Below are positions 41,942-50,686 of a DNA stretch of 64,000 nt, in pieces. Position 1 is the first letter of the stretch, and every line of letters starts with the position of its first letter. Under the pieces are notes generated by a model. That model was not told the origin of the DNA and ran no database searches. It saw nothing but the letters and a program-made list of their open reading frames with translations. The translations under genes and the position numbers were made by a program. The DNA is from UBA965 sp040396955. Its GTDB lineage: Bacteria; Chloroflexota; Chloroflexia; Chloroflexales; Roseiflexaceae. The DNA lies in NCBI GenBank assembly GCA_040396955.1, contig JBBAWX010000007.1:1-64000 (forward strand). Reading direction: 5' to 3'.

Positions 41942-42826
41942 ATGTGTGGTGGTAAGTGCACCAATCAGCACATGGCGCAATGCCAGAGCCGGGGGCGTCA
42001 AACTACGGTCGCTCCGGGTTACAATTCCCACGCGGCGTTGCATGCGCGTGTGGCGGATAGGCACGCTGGCAACCGCTGGTGCGTCCTTCAAGGCAAGTTG
42101 TGGCACAATGGTTACTCCCAATCCGGCCGCTGCAAGCCGTAACAATAACGCCACATCCCCACCGTTCAACACCACTTTGGGGATAAATCCTGCCTCGTGG
42201 TAAATGTTGATAATCAGATCGTGCATTTCGTATCCGGGTGGGTACAACAAAAGCGGCTCAGATGCTAACTGCTCAATGGTAATCATGGGCAGGTGTGCAA
42301 GTGGATGATCGGGATGCATCACCGCTTTGAGTGGCTCCGCAAACAGCTCTACGATGTCGTGACCACGCTCTGGTATTGGCAATGTCACCACTGCCATGTC
42401 GATTTCGCCGAGGCTGAGTTGGTGGAGCAAGTTGCTCGTACTCCCCTGCTGGATGCGCAATTCGATGGCACGGTGTCGACGGTGAAAATCAGCAAGTACG
42501 TCGGGTAATGCCCAGAGTCCGATGGTGGGTGGTGTGCCCACTCCCACGCTCCCCGCCGACATGCCGAGTCGTTGTTTCATGGCGACTTCGGCCGCTGCGA
42601 CTTCGGCAAGAATCGATTGCGCATGGAGCAATAGTGCGTCACCTGCCTCCGTGAGACGCACATTTCGCCCCACCTTCTCGATAATGGCAATCCCCCCACA
42701 GGCACGCTCAAGCTCGCGGATGTGCCGGCTGACGGCTGGTTGCGCCATGTGGAGCTCCTGGGCGGCTCGGCTGACGTGCTGGTACTTGGCCACGGCAATA
42801 AAGGTGCGTAACTGGTCGATTTGCAT
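41933..42826 (-). CDS. LysR-family transcriptional regulator
   Basis: 297 residues. The N-terminal winged HTH is typical: L-R-T-F-I-A-V-A, S-R-A-A-Q-E-L-H-M-A-Q-P-A-V-S-R-H-I and L-T-E-A-G. The remainder is the two-lobed effector-binding domain. GAGGAG lies before the ATG. It is divergent from the DoxX gene across an A+T-rich 133-base region, the classical arrangement for a LysR regulator and its target. The tail overlaps the aspartokinase end by nine bases on the opposite strand. Confidence 0.93.
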   Translation of the reverse strand: MQIDQLRTFIAVAKYQHVSRAAQELHMAQPAVSRHIRELERACGGIAIIEKVGRNVRLTEAGDALLLHAQSILAEVAAAEVAMKQRLGMSAGSVGVGTPPTIGLWALPDVLADFHRRHRAIELRIQQGSTSNLLHQLSLGEIDMAVVTLPIPERGHDIVELFAEPLKAVMHPDHPLAHLPMITIEQLASEPLLLYPPGYEMHDLIINIYHEAGFIPKVVLNGGDVALLLRLAAAGLGVTIVPQLALKDAPAVASVPIRHTRMQRRVGIVTRSDRSLTPPALALRHVLIGALTTTHLA

Positions 42827-42861
42827 GCTTCGCTCCTCATGTTTGATGTTGTTTAATTATA

Positions 42862-42924
42862 ACAAAATTGATATAAATAAAATGAAAATTAGTATTTGTG
42901 CAATATAGAACAAATTGATATAGT
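42862..42924 (+). promoter_or_regulatory. Divergent control region with direct repeats and the DoxX promoter
   Basis: On the plus strand TTGTGC (42896-42901) and TATAGT (42919-42924) are 17 bases apart, 35 bases before the DoxX start. The sequence ACAAAATTGATATA (42862-42875) recurs as ACAAATTGATATA (42910-42922), the second copy covering the -10 box. The pair, 48 bases apart, is a candidate recognition/activation site for the divergent LysR regulator. Confidence 0.5.
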
Positions 42925-42959
42925 ATGGGCAGGAAGCAGATGATCCGAGGAGTACTTGT

Positions 42960-43430
42960 ATGACGCACATCTTATATCGGATCGATCGCACGGTGACGTG
43001 CTGGATGCAACGCAACGCAACGGTGCTATTGCGATGGTCGATGGGGTTGGTTTTTGTATGGTTTGGAGCCTTGAAGTTGATTCCCGGTTTGAGCCCTGCA
43101 GACGGTCTGATTCGCGCCACGATGGGGTTTTTGCCGCTCGAATATTTCATTCCCTTTTTAGCGTTGTGGGAAATTGCCATCGGCGTTGGTTTTTTGATTG
43201 GCTACGGCATGCGGGTAACCATCTTGCTGTTGTTTTTGCAGATGGTCGGCACACTGTCACCACTGGTTCTTGCACCGCATCTCGTATGGCAACAATTTCC
43301 CTTTGTGTTGACACTAGAGGGGCAGTACATCGTAAAAAACGTCGTACTGATTAGTGCGGCAGTGGCAATCGGGAGCAAAATCCGTGCCGACCAGGAGTTT
43401 GATCTCTGGCAACCGCCAGCCAACGAGTAG
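42960..43430 (+). CDS. DoxX-like membrane protein
   Basis: 156 residues with four membrane helices, after GAGGAG. The opening helix with L-L-R-W-S-M-G-L-V-F-V-W-F-G-A-L-K-L and the following P-G-L-S-P-A-D are typical of the DoxX/DUF417-like group of quinone-associated or stress-related membrane proteins. Function in the family is poorly defined (redox, detoxification). It is probably controlled by the divergent LysR protein. Confidence 0.8.
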   Translation: MTHILYRIDRTVTCWMQRNATVLLRWSMGLVFVWFGALKLIPGLSPADGLIRATMGFLPLEYFIPFLALWEIAIGVGFLIGYGMRVTILLLFLQMVGTLSPLVLAPHLVWQQFPFVLTLEGQYIVKNVVLISAAVAIGSKIRADQEFDLWQPPANE

Positions 43431-43451
43431 CTGTATGTGCGTGTAACCACG

Positions 43452-44333
43452 CTACGATCCCCGCTCAGCATGATCGCTGAGCGGGGTTTCTTTGCGGAAC
43501 ACCAAGATGAATTGATGGGTTTGATTGGCCACAAACGTATACGGGTAGCCGAATGGGAAGAGGTTGATATTGGCGTCATGCCAGATGCGATAGCCACGGA
43601 AGCGCAGGCTCGGAATGCGGGTGAGTGCCGTCACCACATCGGCATGGAGCATGTTGTGGTGGAGCTCCGTTGGTTGAAAATCTTTGATGAAAAGCACGAG
43701 ATGGCCATGTCTGCGCAAATGATGACTAGCATGTTGCAGGGCCACGAGCAATTGTTCCATGAACACATCGCGTTCTAAATTGCCTAAATCTGCGCTGAGG
43801 TCGCTAAACGGTGTGGCTTGTGGTGCGCCCTTCTTGGCGCGGTGTCCGGTGCGTTTGCGCGCAAGCATCTCGCCATAGGGTGGGTCGGCGATGACGAGAT
43901 CCACGGGGGTTTCACCCAATACGGCATAGCTCCGGGCATCACAGGCATCACAGACGTAGTAGGGGTGGGTGGCAAGCCCCAACTCGCCGGCTGTGTCGGT
44001 GTACAACTGCTGGTATTCAGGATTCAAATCGAAGCCAATGCCACTGCGCCCTTCAAGGCTACAGGCAAGGAGTGTGCTCCCCGATCCACAAAATGGGTCG
44101 AGCACGCGGCCGTTTTTTTTGGTGAAAAACCGTACGATTTCGGCGATGAGTTGGGGGGGTTTGGGTGAAGGATGGCGTCGCCGTATGTGGTGCGCCATGC
44201 TATCAGCGCCTTTGGCCGGGTAGCGAGTCATCAGCACCGATCCAAGCGCATACGTCCACTCTTTGCTACTTAGGTCGTTGAGTTGATTGCGTGGGTCGTA
44301 TAATGGAGGGGATTCTGTTTTGCGTTTCGCCAT
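43452..44333 (-). CDS. Solitary DNA methyltransferase (DPPY type)
   Basis: 293 residues from the ATG at 44333 (AAGGA just upstream); an upstream extension would lie inside the divergent glycosyltransferase. The SAM motif V-L-D-P-F-C-G-S-G-S-T-L follows a K-K-N-G segment near residue 75, and the catalytic D-P-P-Y-G-E lies near residue 155. D-P-P-Y marks N6-adenine or N4-cytosine amino methylation. No restriction endonuclease is nearby, so it is either a regulatory orphan DNA methylase or, less likely, an RNA methylase of the same fold. Confidence 0.82.
   Translation of the reverse strand: MAKRKTESPPLYDPRNQLNDLSSKEWTYALGSVLMTRYPAKGADSMAHHIRRRHPSPKPPQLIAEIVRFFTKKNGRVLDPFCGSGSTLLACSLEGRSGIGFDLNPEYQQLYTDTAGELGLATHPYYVCDACDARSYAVLGETPVDLVIADPPYGEMLARKRTGHRAKKGAPQATPFSDLSADLGNLERDVFMEQLLVALQHASHHLRRHGHLVLFIKDFQPTELHHNMLHADVVTALTRIPSLRFRGYRIWHDANINLFPFGYPYTFVANQTHQFILVFRKETPLSDHAERGS
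43459..43493 (+). terminator. Rho-independent terminator of the DoxX gene
   Basis: CCCCGCTCAGC (43459-43469) pairs with GCTGAGCGGGG (43476-43486), an 11-bp stem, followed by TTTCTTT. The stem lies inside the last codons of the convergent methyltransferase gene. Confidence 0.85.
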
Positions 44334-44344
44334 GAGATCCTTCT

Positions 44345-45454
44345 GTGCACATTGTTCATCTCTACAAAGACTATGCTCCCGTCCACGGCGGCATTGAAGC
44401 GCACCTACAAACCCTTGCTGAGGGAATGGCTGCACGCGGGGTGCGTACGAGCGTGGTTGTCTGCCAGCCTGCCGGGCAACAACTTGCACCGCAGAGCATG
44501 CACCACGGTGTCACGATTTATCGAGTACCCCGGCAACTCGACATCGCCTCATCGCCGATTTCATTGGCGTTGTGGCCGCTGTTACGACGGCTCAAGCCGG
44601 ATCTAGTCCACCTACAAATGCCATGGCCAACAGGCGACATCATGAGCTTGGCAGTACCGCAGACTCCATTGGTGGTCAGTTATCAAAGTGACGTGGTGCG
44701 CCAACAAGGCTGGTTGCGCCTCTACGCCCCTGTGTTACGCCATACGCTCCGTCGAGCGGCCCGCATCGTAGTGTCGAGCGATGCCTATCGTGACTCATCG
44801 CCGTGGTTGGCGCCATTCCACGCAAAGTGTCGCACCATTCCACTCGGTATTGAGCCTGCAGTAGCTGCTGATCCAGCTTTGATTGCGCATTGGCAACACC
44901 GCTTGCCTTTTCCCTGTCTGCTCTGGGTTGGGCGCATGCGCTACTACAAGGGGTTGGAGTATGCCGTGGCCGCTCTCGCACTGCTTCCCAGCGAAGTGCG
45001 CCTTGTGCTGGTTGGCGATGGTCCGGAGCGTGAGCGGCTCGGCGCATATGCCCGTGCCATCGGTGTATCGGAGCGAATCATCTGGTTGGGGTCGTGTAGT
45101 CGTGCCGACGTCAGTGCCCTCTACAGTGTAGCACAGCTGTTTGTCTTCCCGTCGCATGTGCGTGCCGAGGCCTACGGTCTGGCGATGCTTGAGGCTTTGG
45201 CGGCGGGTCTGCCAGCGGTCAGTTGTGAAATCGGCACCGCCACGAGTGTGATTAATCGGCATCAAGAGACCGGTCTGGTGGTGCCACCGGGTGACGCCGT
45301 GGCTCTGGCTGAGGCAATCATGCGTCTACTCGCCGATCGCACGTTGCGTACGCAGTATGCGCACAACGCCACAACATGGGTGCAACGGCAGTACACCGTG
45401 ACACCCATGATCGACGCCATGCTTGCGTTATATGGTGAGCTCGGCGTTGTGTAG
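44345..45454 (+). CDS. Glycosyltransferase family 4
   Basis: 369 residues starting at GTG, only 11 bases from the divergent methyltransferase start; a TATAAT box at 44299-44304 lies inside that gene. GT-B fold: N-terminal H-G-G-I-E-A-H acceptor loop, L-W-V-G-R-M-R-Y-Y-K-G-L-E central segment, and E-A-Y-G-L-A-M-L-E-A-L-A-A-G-L-P, the E-x7-E donor-binding motif. It would add a sugar from a nucleotide donor to a lipid, polysaccharide or other acceptor, which cannot be told from sequence. Confidence 0.9.
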   Translation: MHIVHLYKDYAPVHGGIEAHLQTLAEGMAARGVRTSVVVCQPAGQQLAPQSMHHGVTIYRVPRQLDIASSPISLALWPLLRRLKPDLVHLQMPWPTGDIMSLAVPQTPLVVSYQSDVVRQQGWLRLYAPVLRHTLRRAARIVVSSDAYRDSSPWLAPFHAKCRTIPLGIEPAVAADPALIAHWQHRLPFPCLLWVGRMRYYKGLEYAVAALALLPSEVRLVLVGDGPERERLGAYARAIGVSERIIWLGSCSRADVSALYSVAQLFVFPSHVRAEAYGLAMLEALAAGLPAVSCEIGTATSVINRHQETGLVVPPGDAVALAEAIMRLLADRTLRTQYAHNATTWVQRQYTVTPMIDAMLALYGELGVV

Positions 45455-45458
45455 CGTA

Positions 45459-46280
45459 TTAAAAGAGTGCGGCTGCCAATTCGCGACGTGCGCTTGCCAC
45501 GAGCGGGTGGGCATCGCCGAGCACCACAAAAATGGCGAGGAGCGTTTTTCGGGCCGCATCATCGCCCCAGGCGCGTTGGTAGCGCACCATGTCGAGGAGT
45601 CCGGCGATGGCTTCGCTCACTGCCCCCGTGGCAAACTGGCGCATGGCCACATCGTAGCTCGGGTTGCTGGCGCTTGTGGTGACTTGGGTGCCCTGTAAGG
45701 CGGCAGCGATGACCATCCAAGCCTGCGCTTTGGCGTATTCATCGCTGCCTGCTGGAATCTGCTTGAGTTGCGGTACAGCCTCACCGTCATCACTCCGTAC
45801 CAAGAGCTCGGCATAGGCCAAACGGAGGGCATGATTGCTGGGGTGTGTGCTCAGGAGTGCTTCAAATTGTTGTTTGGCCATCTGCGGATTGCTGAGCGCT
45901 AGTGTGAGGAGCTGGCTGATGTGCAGATCGTCGCCACTGCTGACGAATTTCTTGAGCCACGTTTTTACCTGTGATTCAGGGAGCGCCCCGGTGAATTGCT
46001 CGATGATTTTGCCATCCTTGAACGCTTTGACTGCGGGAATTCCCTGAACCCCAAACATCTGCGACAGAGGCTGGTTTTCATCCACGTTGACTTTTGCCAG
46101 TATCCAGCTACCGTTGGCGTGATTTGCCAGGCGCTCAAGTGTCGGTCCAAGGGTCCGACATGGCCCACACCACGGTGCCCAAAAATCAACGACCACGGGA
46201 ACGTGGTGCGATTGCTCGATAACGGCCGCTTGAAAGCTCTGTTGGTCGACGTCAATGACGGTCACGTTTGCCTGTGACAT
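45459..46280 (-). CDS. CnoX-like thioredoxin with TPR-type C-terminus
   Basis: 273 residues. The N-terminal thioredoxin domain has an intact active site W-C-G-P-C (Cys38, Cys41) and the cis-Pro in G-I-P-A-V. The C-terminal half is helical with TPR-like repeats. This is the layout of CnoX/YbbN, a chaperedoxin that protects proteins from oxidation and passes them to GroEL. Some relatives have an inactive site; this one keeps both cysteines. It follows the response regulator by six bases and so is probably part of the same operon. Confidence 0.9.
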   Translation of the reverse strand: MSQANVTVIDVDQQSFQAAVIEQSHHVPVVVDFWAPWCGPCRTLGPTLERLANHANGSWILAKVNVDENQPLSQMFGVQGIPAVKAFKDGKIIEQFTGALPESQVKTWLKKFVSSGDDLHISQLLTLALSNPQMAKQQFEALLSTHPSNHALRLAYAELLVRSDDGEAVPQLKQIPAGSDEYAKAQAWMVIAAALQGTQVTTSASNPSYDVAMRQFATGAVSEAIAGLLDMVRYQRAWGDDAARKTLLAIFVVLGDAHPLVASARRELAAALF

Positions 46281-46286
46281 GATGGG

Positions 46287-47000
46287 TTATTCCTCCTTTG
46301 GGATCTCCACAAAGCGATATCCGACACCGCGCTCGGTAAGAATGTACACCGGATTGGCCGGGTCAACTTCGATTTTTTGGCGTAAATAGGTCACATAGAG
46401 TCGCAAGTAGTGAGTTTCGTCGTGGTACTCGGGCCCCCACACTTTGGCCAACAATTCGTTGTGGGTCATCACATAGCCGGCGCGTTGCACGAGGTGGTAC
46501 AGCAGACGATATTCGGTGGGGCGCAAGTTGATGCGTTCACCGTTGATGAGCACCTCCCGTTTGTTGAAATCAATGGCCAAACGGTCATCGACGATGATTT
46601 GACCGAGTGTGGCGGGTGCCGGAGTATGGTGGCGGCGCAGTACGGCGCGAATGCGACTGAGTAGTTCGCGATAACTGAACGGTTTGCCGATGTAGTCATC
46701 AGCTCCCAACTCCAGCCCTTTGATGCGGTCATCTTCTTGATCTTTGGCCGTAAGCATGATGACGGGCACCTGCGAGGCGATGCGGATGCGGCGGAGAGTC
46801 TCGTAGCCGTCCATTCCGGGCATCATCACATCGAGGAGGATGATGCCGGGCATTTCTTCGCGGAGGGCATCGAGCGCTTCACGACCGTTACTTGCGACCA
46901 GACTACGAATCCCCTCGGCCTGCAGGTTCATCTGGAGCATGTTGGCGAGGCGGGTTTCATCGTCGACGATGAGGATCAATATATCGCGTAGTTCTGTCAT
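46287..47000 (-). CDS. OmpR/PhoB-family response regulator
   Basis: 237 residues. Receiver domain with the acidic pair D-D near residues 13-14, phospho-acceptor Asp57 in L-L-D-V-M-M-P, and the switch Lys in L-T-A-K. The C-terminal winged helix has R-P-T-E-Y-R-L-L and V-T-Y-L-R-Q-K-I near the end, as in KdpE/PhoB proteins. The ATG overlaps the histidine kinase stop by four bases. Its targets are not visible; PhoB-like control of the phosphonate genes is possible but unsupported. Confidence 0.94.
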   Translation of the reverse strand: MTELRDILILIVDDETRLANMLQMNLQAEGIRSLVASNGREALDALREEMPGIILLDVMMPGMDGYETLRRIRIASQVPVIMLTAKDQEDDRIKGLELGADDYIGKPFSYRELLSRIRAVLRRHHTPAPATLGQIIVDDRLAIDFNKREVLINGERINLRPTEYRLLYHLVQRAGYVMTHNELLAKVWGPEYHDETHYLRLYVTYLRQKIEVDPANPVYILTERGVGYRFVEIPKEE

Positions 47001-48622
47001 GTGGATTCCTCCCCACTACTGAGGTCGATGACCACATCGTCGGCAATTTCTACTGTCCCGCCGATGCGGCTTGTCGAGAGTGGCAACGAAAACGAAAACC
47101 GGGCGCCTTGTTGTGGGCGACTCTCAACCCAGATTTGCCCCTTTTGGGCCTCGACAATCGACTTGGCCAAAAACAACCCGATGCCGAATCCTTGGGTCTC
47201 TCGGCTGACGCGATTGTCGACCCGGTAAAAGCGATCAAAAATCTTGCCCTGTTCTTCGAGCGGGATGCCAATCCCTTGATCGGTGACCGATATGATGGCA
47301 AGCGCTTGGTCACGACGCCCCTGAATACGAATAGTACCACCAGATGGACTGTATTTCATGGCGTTGGTTATTAGATTTTCGCAAACAAGTCGGGTTTTTT
47401 CACGATCGGCGAATACATCGGGGATATCTTCGCTGATGCGTACCTCCAAATGCACACCACTGCGCTCTGCTTGAGCGGCAAAGCGCACACAGACTTGTTC
47501 GATGAGCGCTTGGATGGGCCAACTGCTGAGCTCAAGGTGTAAAGCGTTGAGTTGCATGCGTGATACATCGAGGAGGCTGTTGATTTCGTTGCCGAGCCGA
47601 TCGGCTTCTTCGATGATGATCTGCAGGCTGTCACGGATTTGTTCGGGGCGCCAGGTCACATCTGGGCGTGCCAGCATTTCGGCGTACCCCTTGATGATGC
47701 TGACCGGGGTTTTGAGCTCGTGTGAAATCACCGAAATGAACGTATTTTGCATCTCGGATTCAATTTTTTGTTGAGTGACATCACGCACATTCACGATGGC
47801 GCCGGCAAAATGCCCGTTCGGGTCACGTTGGATGGTGTATGTGCTTTGAATGTACCGCCGCCGGCCATCGCGTGAAAGAATCCAGCCTTCGGCATGCACA
47901 ATATTGCCCACATGCTCGCGCTGCAACGGGCAGTCGATTTGACACAGATTGCCACCAGCAGCGGTCTGAATACCGACGACTTCGGCACACGGACGGCCGT
48001 TGGCCGCTTCGCGCTCCCACCCAGTGAGTAGCTCCATCGCACGATTAAAAGCCGTAATCCGCCACCGACTATCGAGAATCATCACCCCGTCTATGCTCTG
48101 CTCGACGATGGCTGAGAGGTGCTGTTTTTCACGGGCGAGGGTCTGAAACAAACGTGCATTGGTGACCGCGATGGCGGCCTGATTTGCAAACGCAGCCAGA
48201 ATGGCTTGGTCGTCCTCGCTAAATGCAACATTTACTGCAGCTCGAAATACCAAAATCATCCCTACCGAGGTGCCGTGATACCGCAGTGCTAATGCAGTTA
48301 CTTGACGTAATGGCATTTCCGTTAAAAGCCGTATATCTTGTAAATTTTGGTCACTACATTGAAATTCTTCATCTTGGAACTGCTCAACGAGCGCAGTAAA
48401 CGCCGACCATTGTGGCTGAGGAATATGGGCAGCTGCGTGGATGCGGAGTACACCAGATTCGTCACGTAGTGCGATAATGCCCGCATTGCCTGCCAACAAA
48501 TCGACCGCTGAGTGGATGACCAATGAGAGGAGCGCGTTGATATCAAGCTGGGCAGTCATCGCATTGCTAATCTGGAGCAGTGTCGCATGTTGTCGAAAGA
48601 GGTCCGTTGAATGTACCGGCAT
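46997..48622 (-). CDS. Cytoplasmic sensor histidine kinase (GAF-PAS-HisKA)
   Basis: 541 residues without membrane helices. A GAF domain (about 1-170) is followed by a PAS domain (about 185-300) with several cysteines, including C-Q-I-D-C and an earlier P-C. The dimerisation/phosphoacceptor box is I-S-H-E-L-K-T-P near residue 300. The ATPase domain has N-L-I-T-N-A-M-K-Y-S, D-Q-G-I-G-I and G-I-G-L-F. It probably senses an internal signal; the PAS cysteines and the CnoX partner gene suggest redox state or a metal. First gene of the operon. Confidence 0.92.
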   Translation of the reverse strand: MPVHSTDLFRQHATLLQISNAMTAQLDINALLSLVIHSAVDLLAGNAGIIALRDESGVLRIHAAAHIPQPQWSAFTALVEQFQDEEFQCSDQNLQDIRLLTEMPLRQVTALALRYHGTSVGMILVFRAAVNVAFSEDDQAILAAFANQAAIAVTNARLFQTLAREKQHLSAIVEQSIDGVMILDSRWRITAFNRAMELLTGWEREAANGRPCAEVVGIQTAAGGNLCQIDCPLQREHVGNIVHAEGWILSRDGRRRYIQSTYTIQRDPNGHFAGAIVNVRDVTQQKIESEMQNTFISVISHELKTPVSIIKGYAEMLARPDVTWRPEQIRDSLQIIIEEADRLGNEINSLLDVSRMQLNALHLELSSWPIQALIEQVCVRFAAQAERSGVHLEVRISEDIPDVFADREKTRLVCENLITNAMKYSPSGGTIRIQGRRDQALAIISVTDQGIGIPLEEQGKIFDRFYRVDNRVSRETQGFGIGLFLAKSIVEAQKGQIWVESRPQQGARFSFSLPLSTSRIGGTVEIADDVVIDLSSGEEST

Positions 48623-48681
48623 CAGTGCTCCTTTCTAGGTAGAAAGAACCTTAACATTTGATGAACAGACGACAATTTGAT

Positions 48682-48711
48682 TTGCATACCCAAACAATCG
48701 TATTGTACAAT
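48682..48711 (+). promoter_or_regulatory. Promoter of the HTH-purH operon
   Basis: TTGCAT (48682-48687) and TACAAT (48706-48711) are separated by 18 bases, about 50 bases before the small HTH gene. The -10 region lies in a short palindrome, ATTGTACAAT. Confidence 0.5.
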
Positions 48712-48761
48712 GTTTTTTGAGCTGTCAGAGTGGTTTCGTTAGTGAACTATGGAGTCCAAAG

Positions 48762-49067
48762 ATGCAAAATCTTGAACAAAATCGTCGTGCAGCTAAGTTA
48801 ATTGATGACCTCAACTTAACACCCGATGAAATTCAGCAAATCATCGCCATAGCCCGTGTGCACCTTGCGACATTCGACCCCGAATATCGTACCAACGTGA
48901 CCCAGATTGCAAGTGCATTGAATAAAAGCCGTCCAACCATCTATGGATGGGCCGACAAGACGCTCGAAGCCCAGGTTGAGGCATTGCGCATGATACGCAC
49001 TGGGCGTCCCCCCAAGACCCGACCAGTGTTGAGTGGCCTGCGCAAGCGTCGTATCGGAGAGGGGTAG
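48762..49067 (+). CDS. Small helix-turn-helix protein upstream of purH
   Basis: 101 residues from an ATG with GGAG nine bases upstream; an earlier in-frame ATG lacks such a site. The middle contains a plausible HTH: V-T-Q-I-A-S-A-L-N-K-S-R-P-T-I-Y-G-W (about residues 48-65), similar to the DNA-reading helices of Trp-repressor or transposase-like HTHs. The C-terminus is basic (L-R-K-R-R). The stop is five bases before purH, so the two are co-transcribed. It may regulate its own operon. No family name is certain. Confidence 0.65.
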   Translation: MQNLEQNRRAAKLIDDLNLTPDEIQQIIAIARVHLATFDPEYRTNVTQIASALNKSRPTIYGWADKTLEAQVEALRMIRTGRPPKTRPVLSGLRKRRIGEG

Positions 49068-49072
49068 ACTCC

Positions 49073-50593
49073 ATGCGTGCACTGTTGAGTGTCTCTGACA
49101 AGCAGGGAATTGTTGAATTTGCCACGCAACTCGTTGCGCTCGGGGTTGAGTTGTACTCGACGGGCAACACCAAGGCGGCTATTGCGGCTGCCGGCGTGGC
49201 GGTCAAGAGTGTCAGTGAGCTGACCAACTTCCCCGAAATTCTCGATGGTCGTGTCAAAACTCTGCACCCAGCCATCCATGGTGCCATCTTGGCACGACGT
49301 GATCTTGTTGGGCACATGGAGACGCTCGCTGTGCACGGAATCCACCCGCTTGACCTCGTGGTTGTCAATCTGTATCCATTTGCGGCTACTATCGCCAAAC
49401 CTGGAGTCAGTGATGTAGATGCCATTGAGCAAATCGACATCGGTGGACCAGCCATGATTCGGGCCGCCGCCAAAAACCACGCAGCCGTGTTGCCGGTGGT
49501 TTCACCGGCCGATTACCCGGTCATCATTGCAGCCTTGCGTGCCGGAGAGGTTGACCACGCCATGCGTCGTGCGTTGGCCACCAAAGCATTCGCGCATACT
49601 GCCAGTTATGATGCGACGATTGCCCATTATCTTGCCGGTGATGAATCCTTTCCCGCGGAGCTCGTCGTGCATAGTCGCAAGACCCGCACGTTGCGTTACG
49701 GCGAAAATCCGCATCAACAGGCAGCGTTGTATGGTGATTTTGATGCGCGGTTTCAGGTGTTGCACGGCAAAGAGTTATCGTACATCAACATTCTTGATAT
49801 CAATGCTGTACAGGAATTAGTCGAAGAGTTCGCGCATACGAACGATGTGGCAGTGGCCATCGTGAAACATACGAATCCCTGTGGTGTGGCCGTGGCACCC
49901 ACCGGTGTTGCAGCGTGGCACAAGGCCTTCGCTACCGACCGTGAAGCTCCGTTTGGTGGTGTCATTGCGGTGAGTGCTCCCCTCGATTTGGCCCTAGCTC
50001 AAGCCATTGACGAGATTTTTTCCGAAATTATCATCGCTCCTGATTTTCACCCTGATGCATATGCACTGTTGACGCAAAAAAAGCAACGCCGCTTGGTGAA
50101 GGTGCACCAGGCGATTAGCGGCGATCAAACGCTACAAATCCACACCATTCCGGGTGGTTTCCTCGTGCAACAACCTGACCGTGAGTCGCCTCGGGGTGAA
50201 GTATGGCAGTGTGTCACCGAACGACAACCAACGGCTACGGAACAAGCCGGGCTCGAATTTGCCTGGAAGGTGGTAAAGCATGTCAAATCCAACGCCATCG
50301 TCTATGCTGCAGCAGATCGCACTCTGGGGGTGGGGGCCGGGCAGATGAGCCGTGTCGATAGTGCTCGAGTGGCCGTAGAAAAGGCGCATCGGGCCGGGTT
50401 GTCGCTACAGGGATCCGTGCTGGGCAGTGACGCCTTTTTCCCCTTCCCCGACGGAGTCGAGACTGCCGCACAGGCCGGAGTCACCGCCATTGTGCAACCG
50501 GGTGGTTCCGTGCGTGATGCCGACGTGATTGCCGCCGCCAATCGCCTCGGCGTGACGATGATATTTACGGGGCGGCGACATTTTCGCCATTAA
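49073..50593 (+). CDS. purH: Bifunctional AICAR transformylase / IMP cyclohydrolase
   Basis: 506 residues, near the usual 510-530. It carries out the last two steps of IMP synthesis. The cyclohydrolase part has S-V-S-D-K-Q-G and R-V-K-T-L-H-P-A-I-H-G; the transformylase part has L-R-Y-G-E-N-P-H-Q, V-K-H-T-N-P-C-G and a late A-G-Q-M-S-R-V-D-S-A and D-A-F-F-P-F-P-D segment. A GAGAGGGG site precedes the ATG. A short stem (50599-50618) follows the stop without a T tract. Confidence 0.97.
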   Translation: MRALLSVSDKQGIVEFATQLVALGVELYSTGNTKAAIAAAGVAVKSVSELTNFPEILDGRVKTLHPAIHGAILARRDLVGHMETLAVHGIHPLDLVVVNLYPFAATIAKPGVSDVDAIEQIDIGGPAMIRAAAKNHAAVLPVVSPADYPVIIAALRAGEVDHAMRRALATKAFAHTASYDATIAHYLAGDESFPAELVVHSRKTRTLRYGENPHQQAALYGDFDARFQVLHGKELSYINILDINAVQELVEEFAHTNDVAVAIVKHTNPCGVAVAPTGVAAWHKAFATDREAPFGGVIAVSAPLDLALAQAIDEIFSEIIIAPDFHPDAYALLTQKKQRRLVKVHQAISGDQTLQIHTIPGGFLVQQPDRESPRGEVWQCVTERQPTATEQAGLEFAWKVVKHVKSNAIVYAAADRTLGVGAGQMSRVDSARVAVEKAHRAGLSLQGSVLGSDAFFPFPDGVETAAQAGVTAIVQPGGSVRDADVIAAANRLGVTMIFTGRRHFRH

Positions 50594-50630
50594 TCGGCCA
50601 CCTCGGCTTGGTGAGGTGCTCATCGGGCGA

Positions 50631-50639
50631 TGGTATAAT
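50631..50639 (+). promoter_or_regulatory. Extended -10 promoter of hisIE
   Basis: TGGTATAAT at 50631-50639 is a perfect extended -10 box, 48 bases before the hisIE start. No clear -35 box is seen. Confidence 0.5.
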
Positions 50640-50686
50640 GGGCCACAGACAAGACAATCATTGCCAGAGGCAAAAGTAGGTCATAC

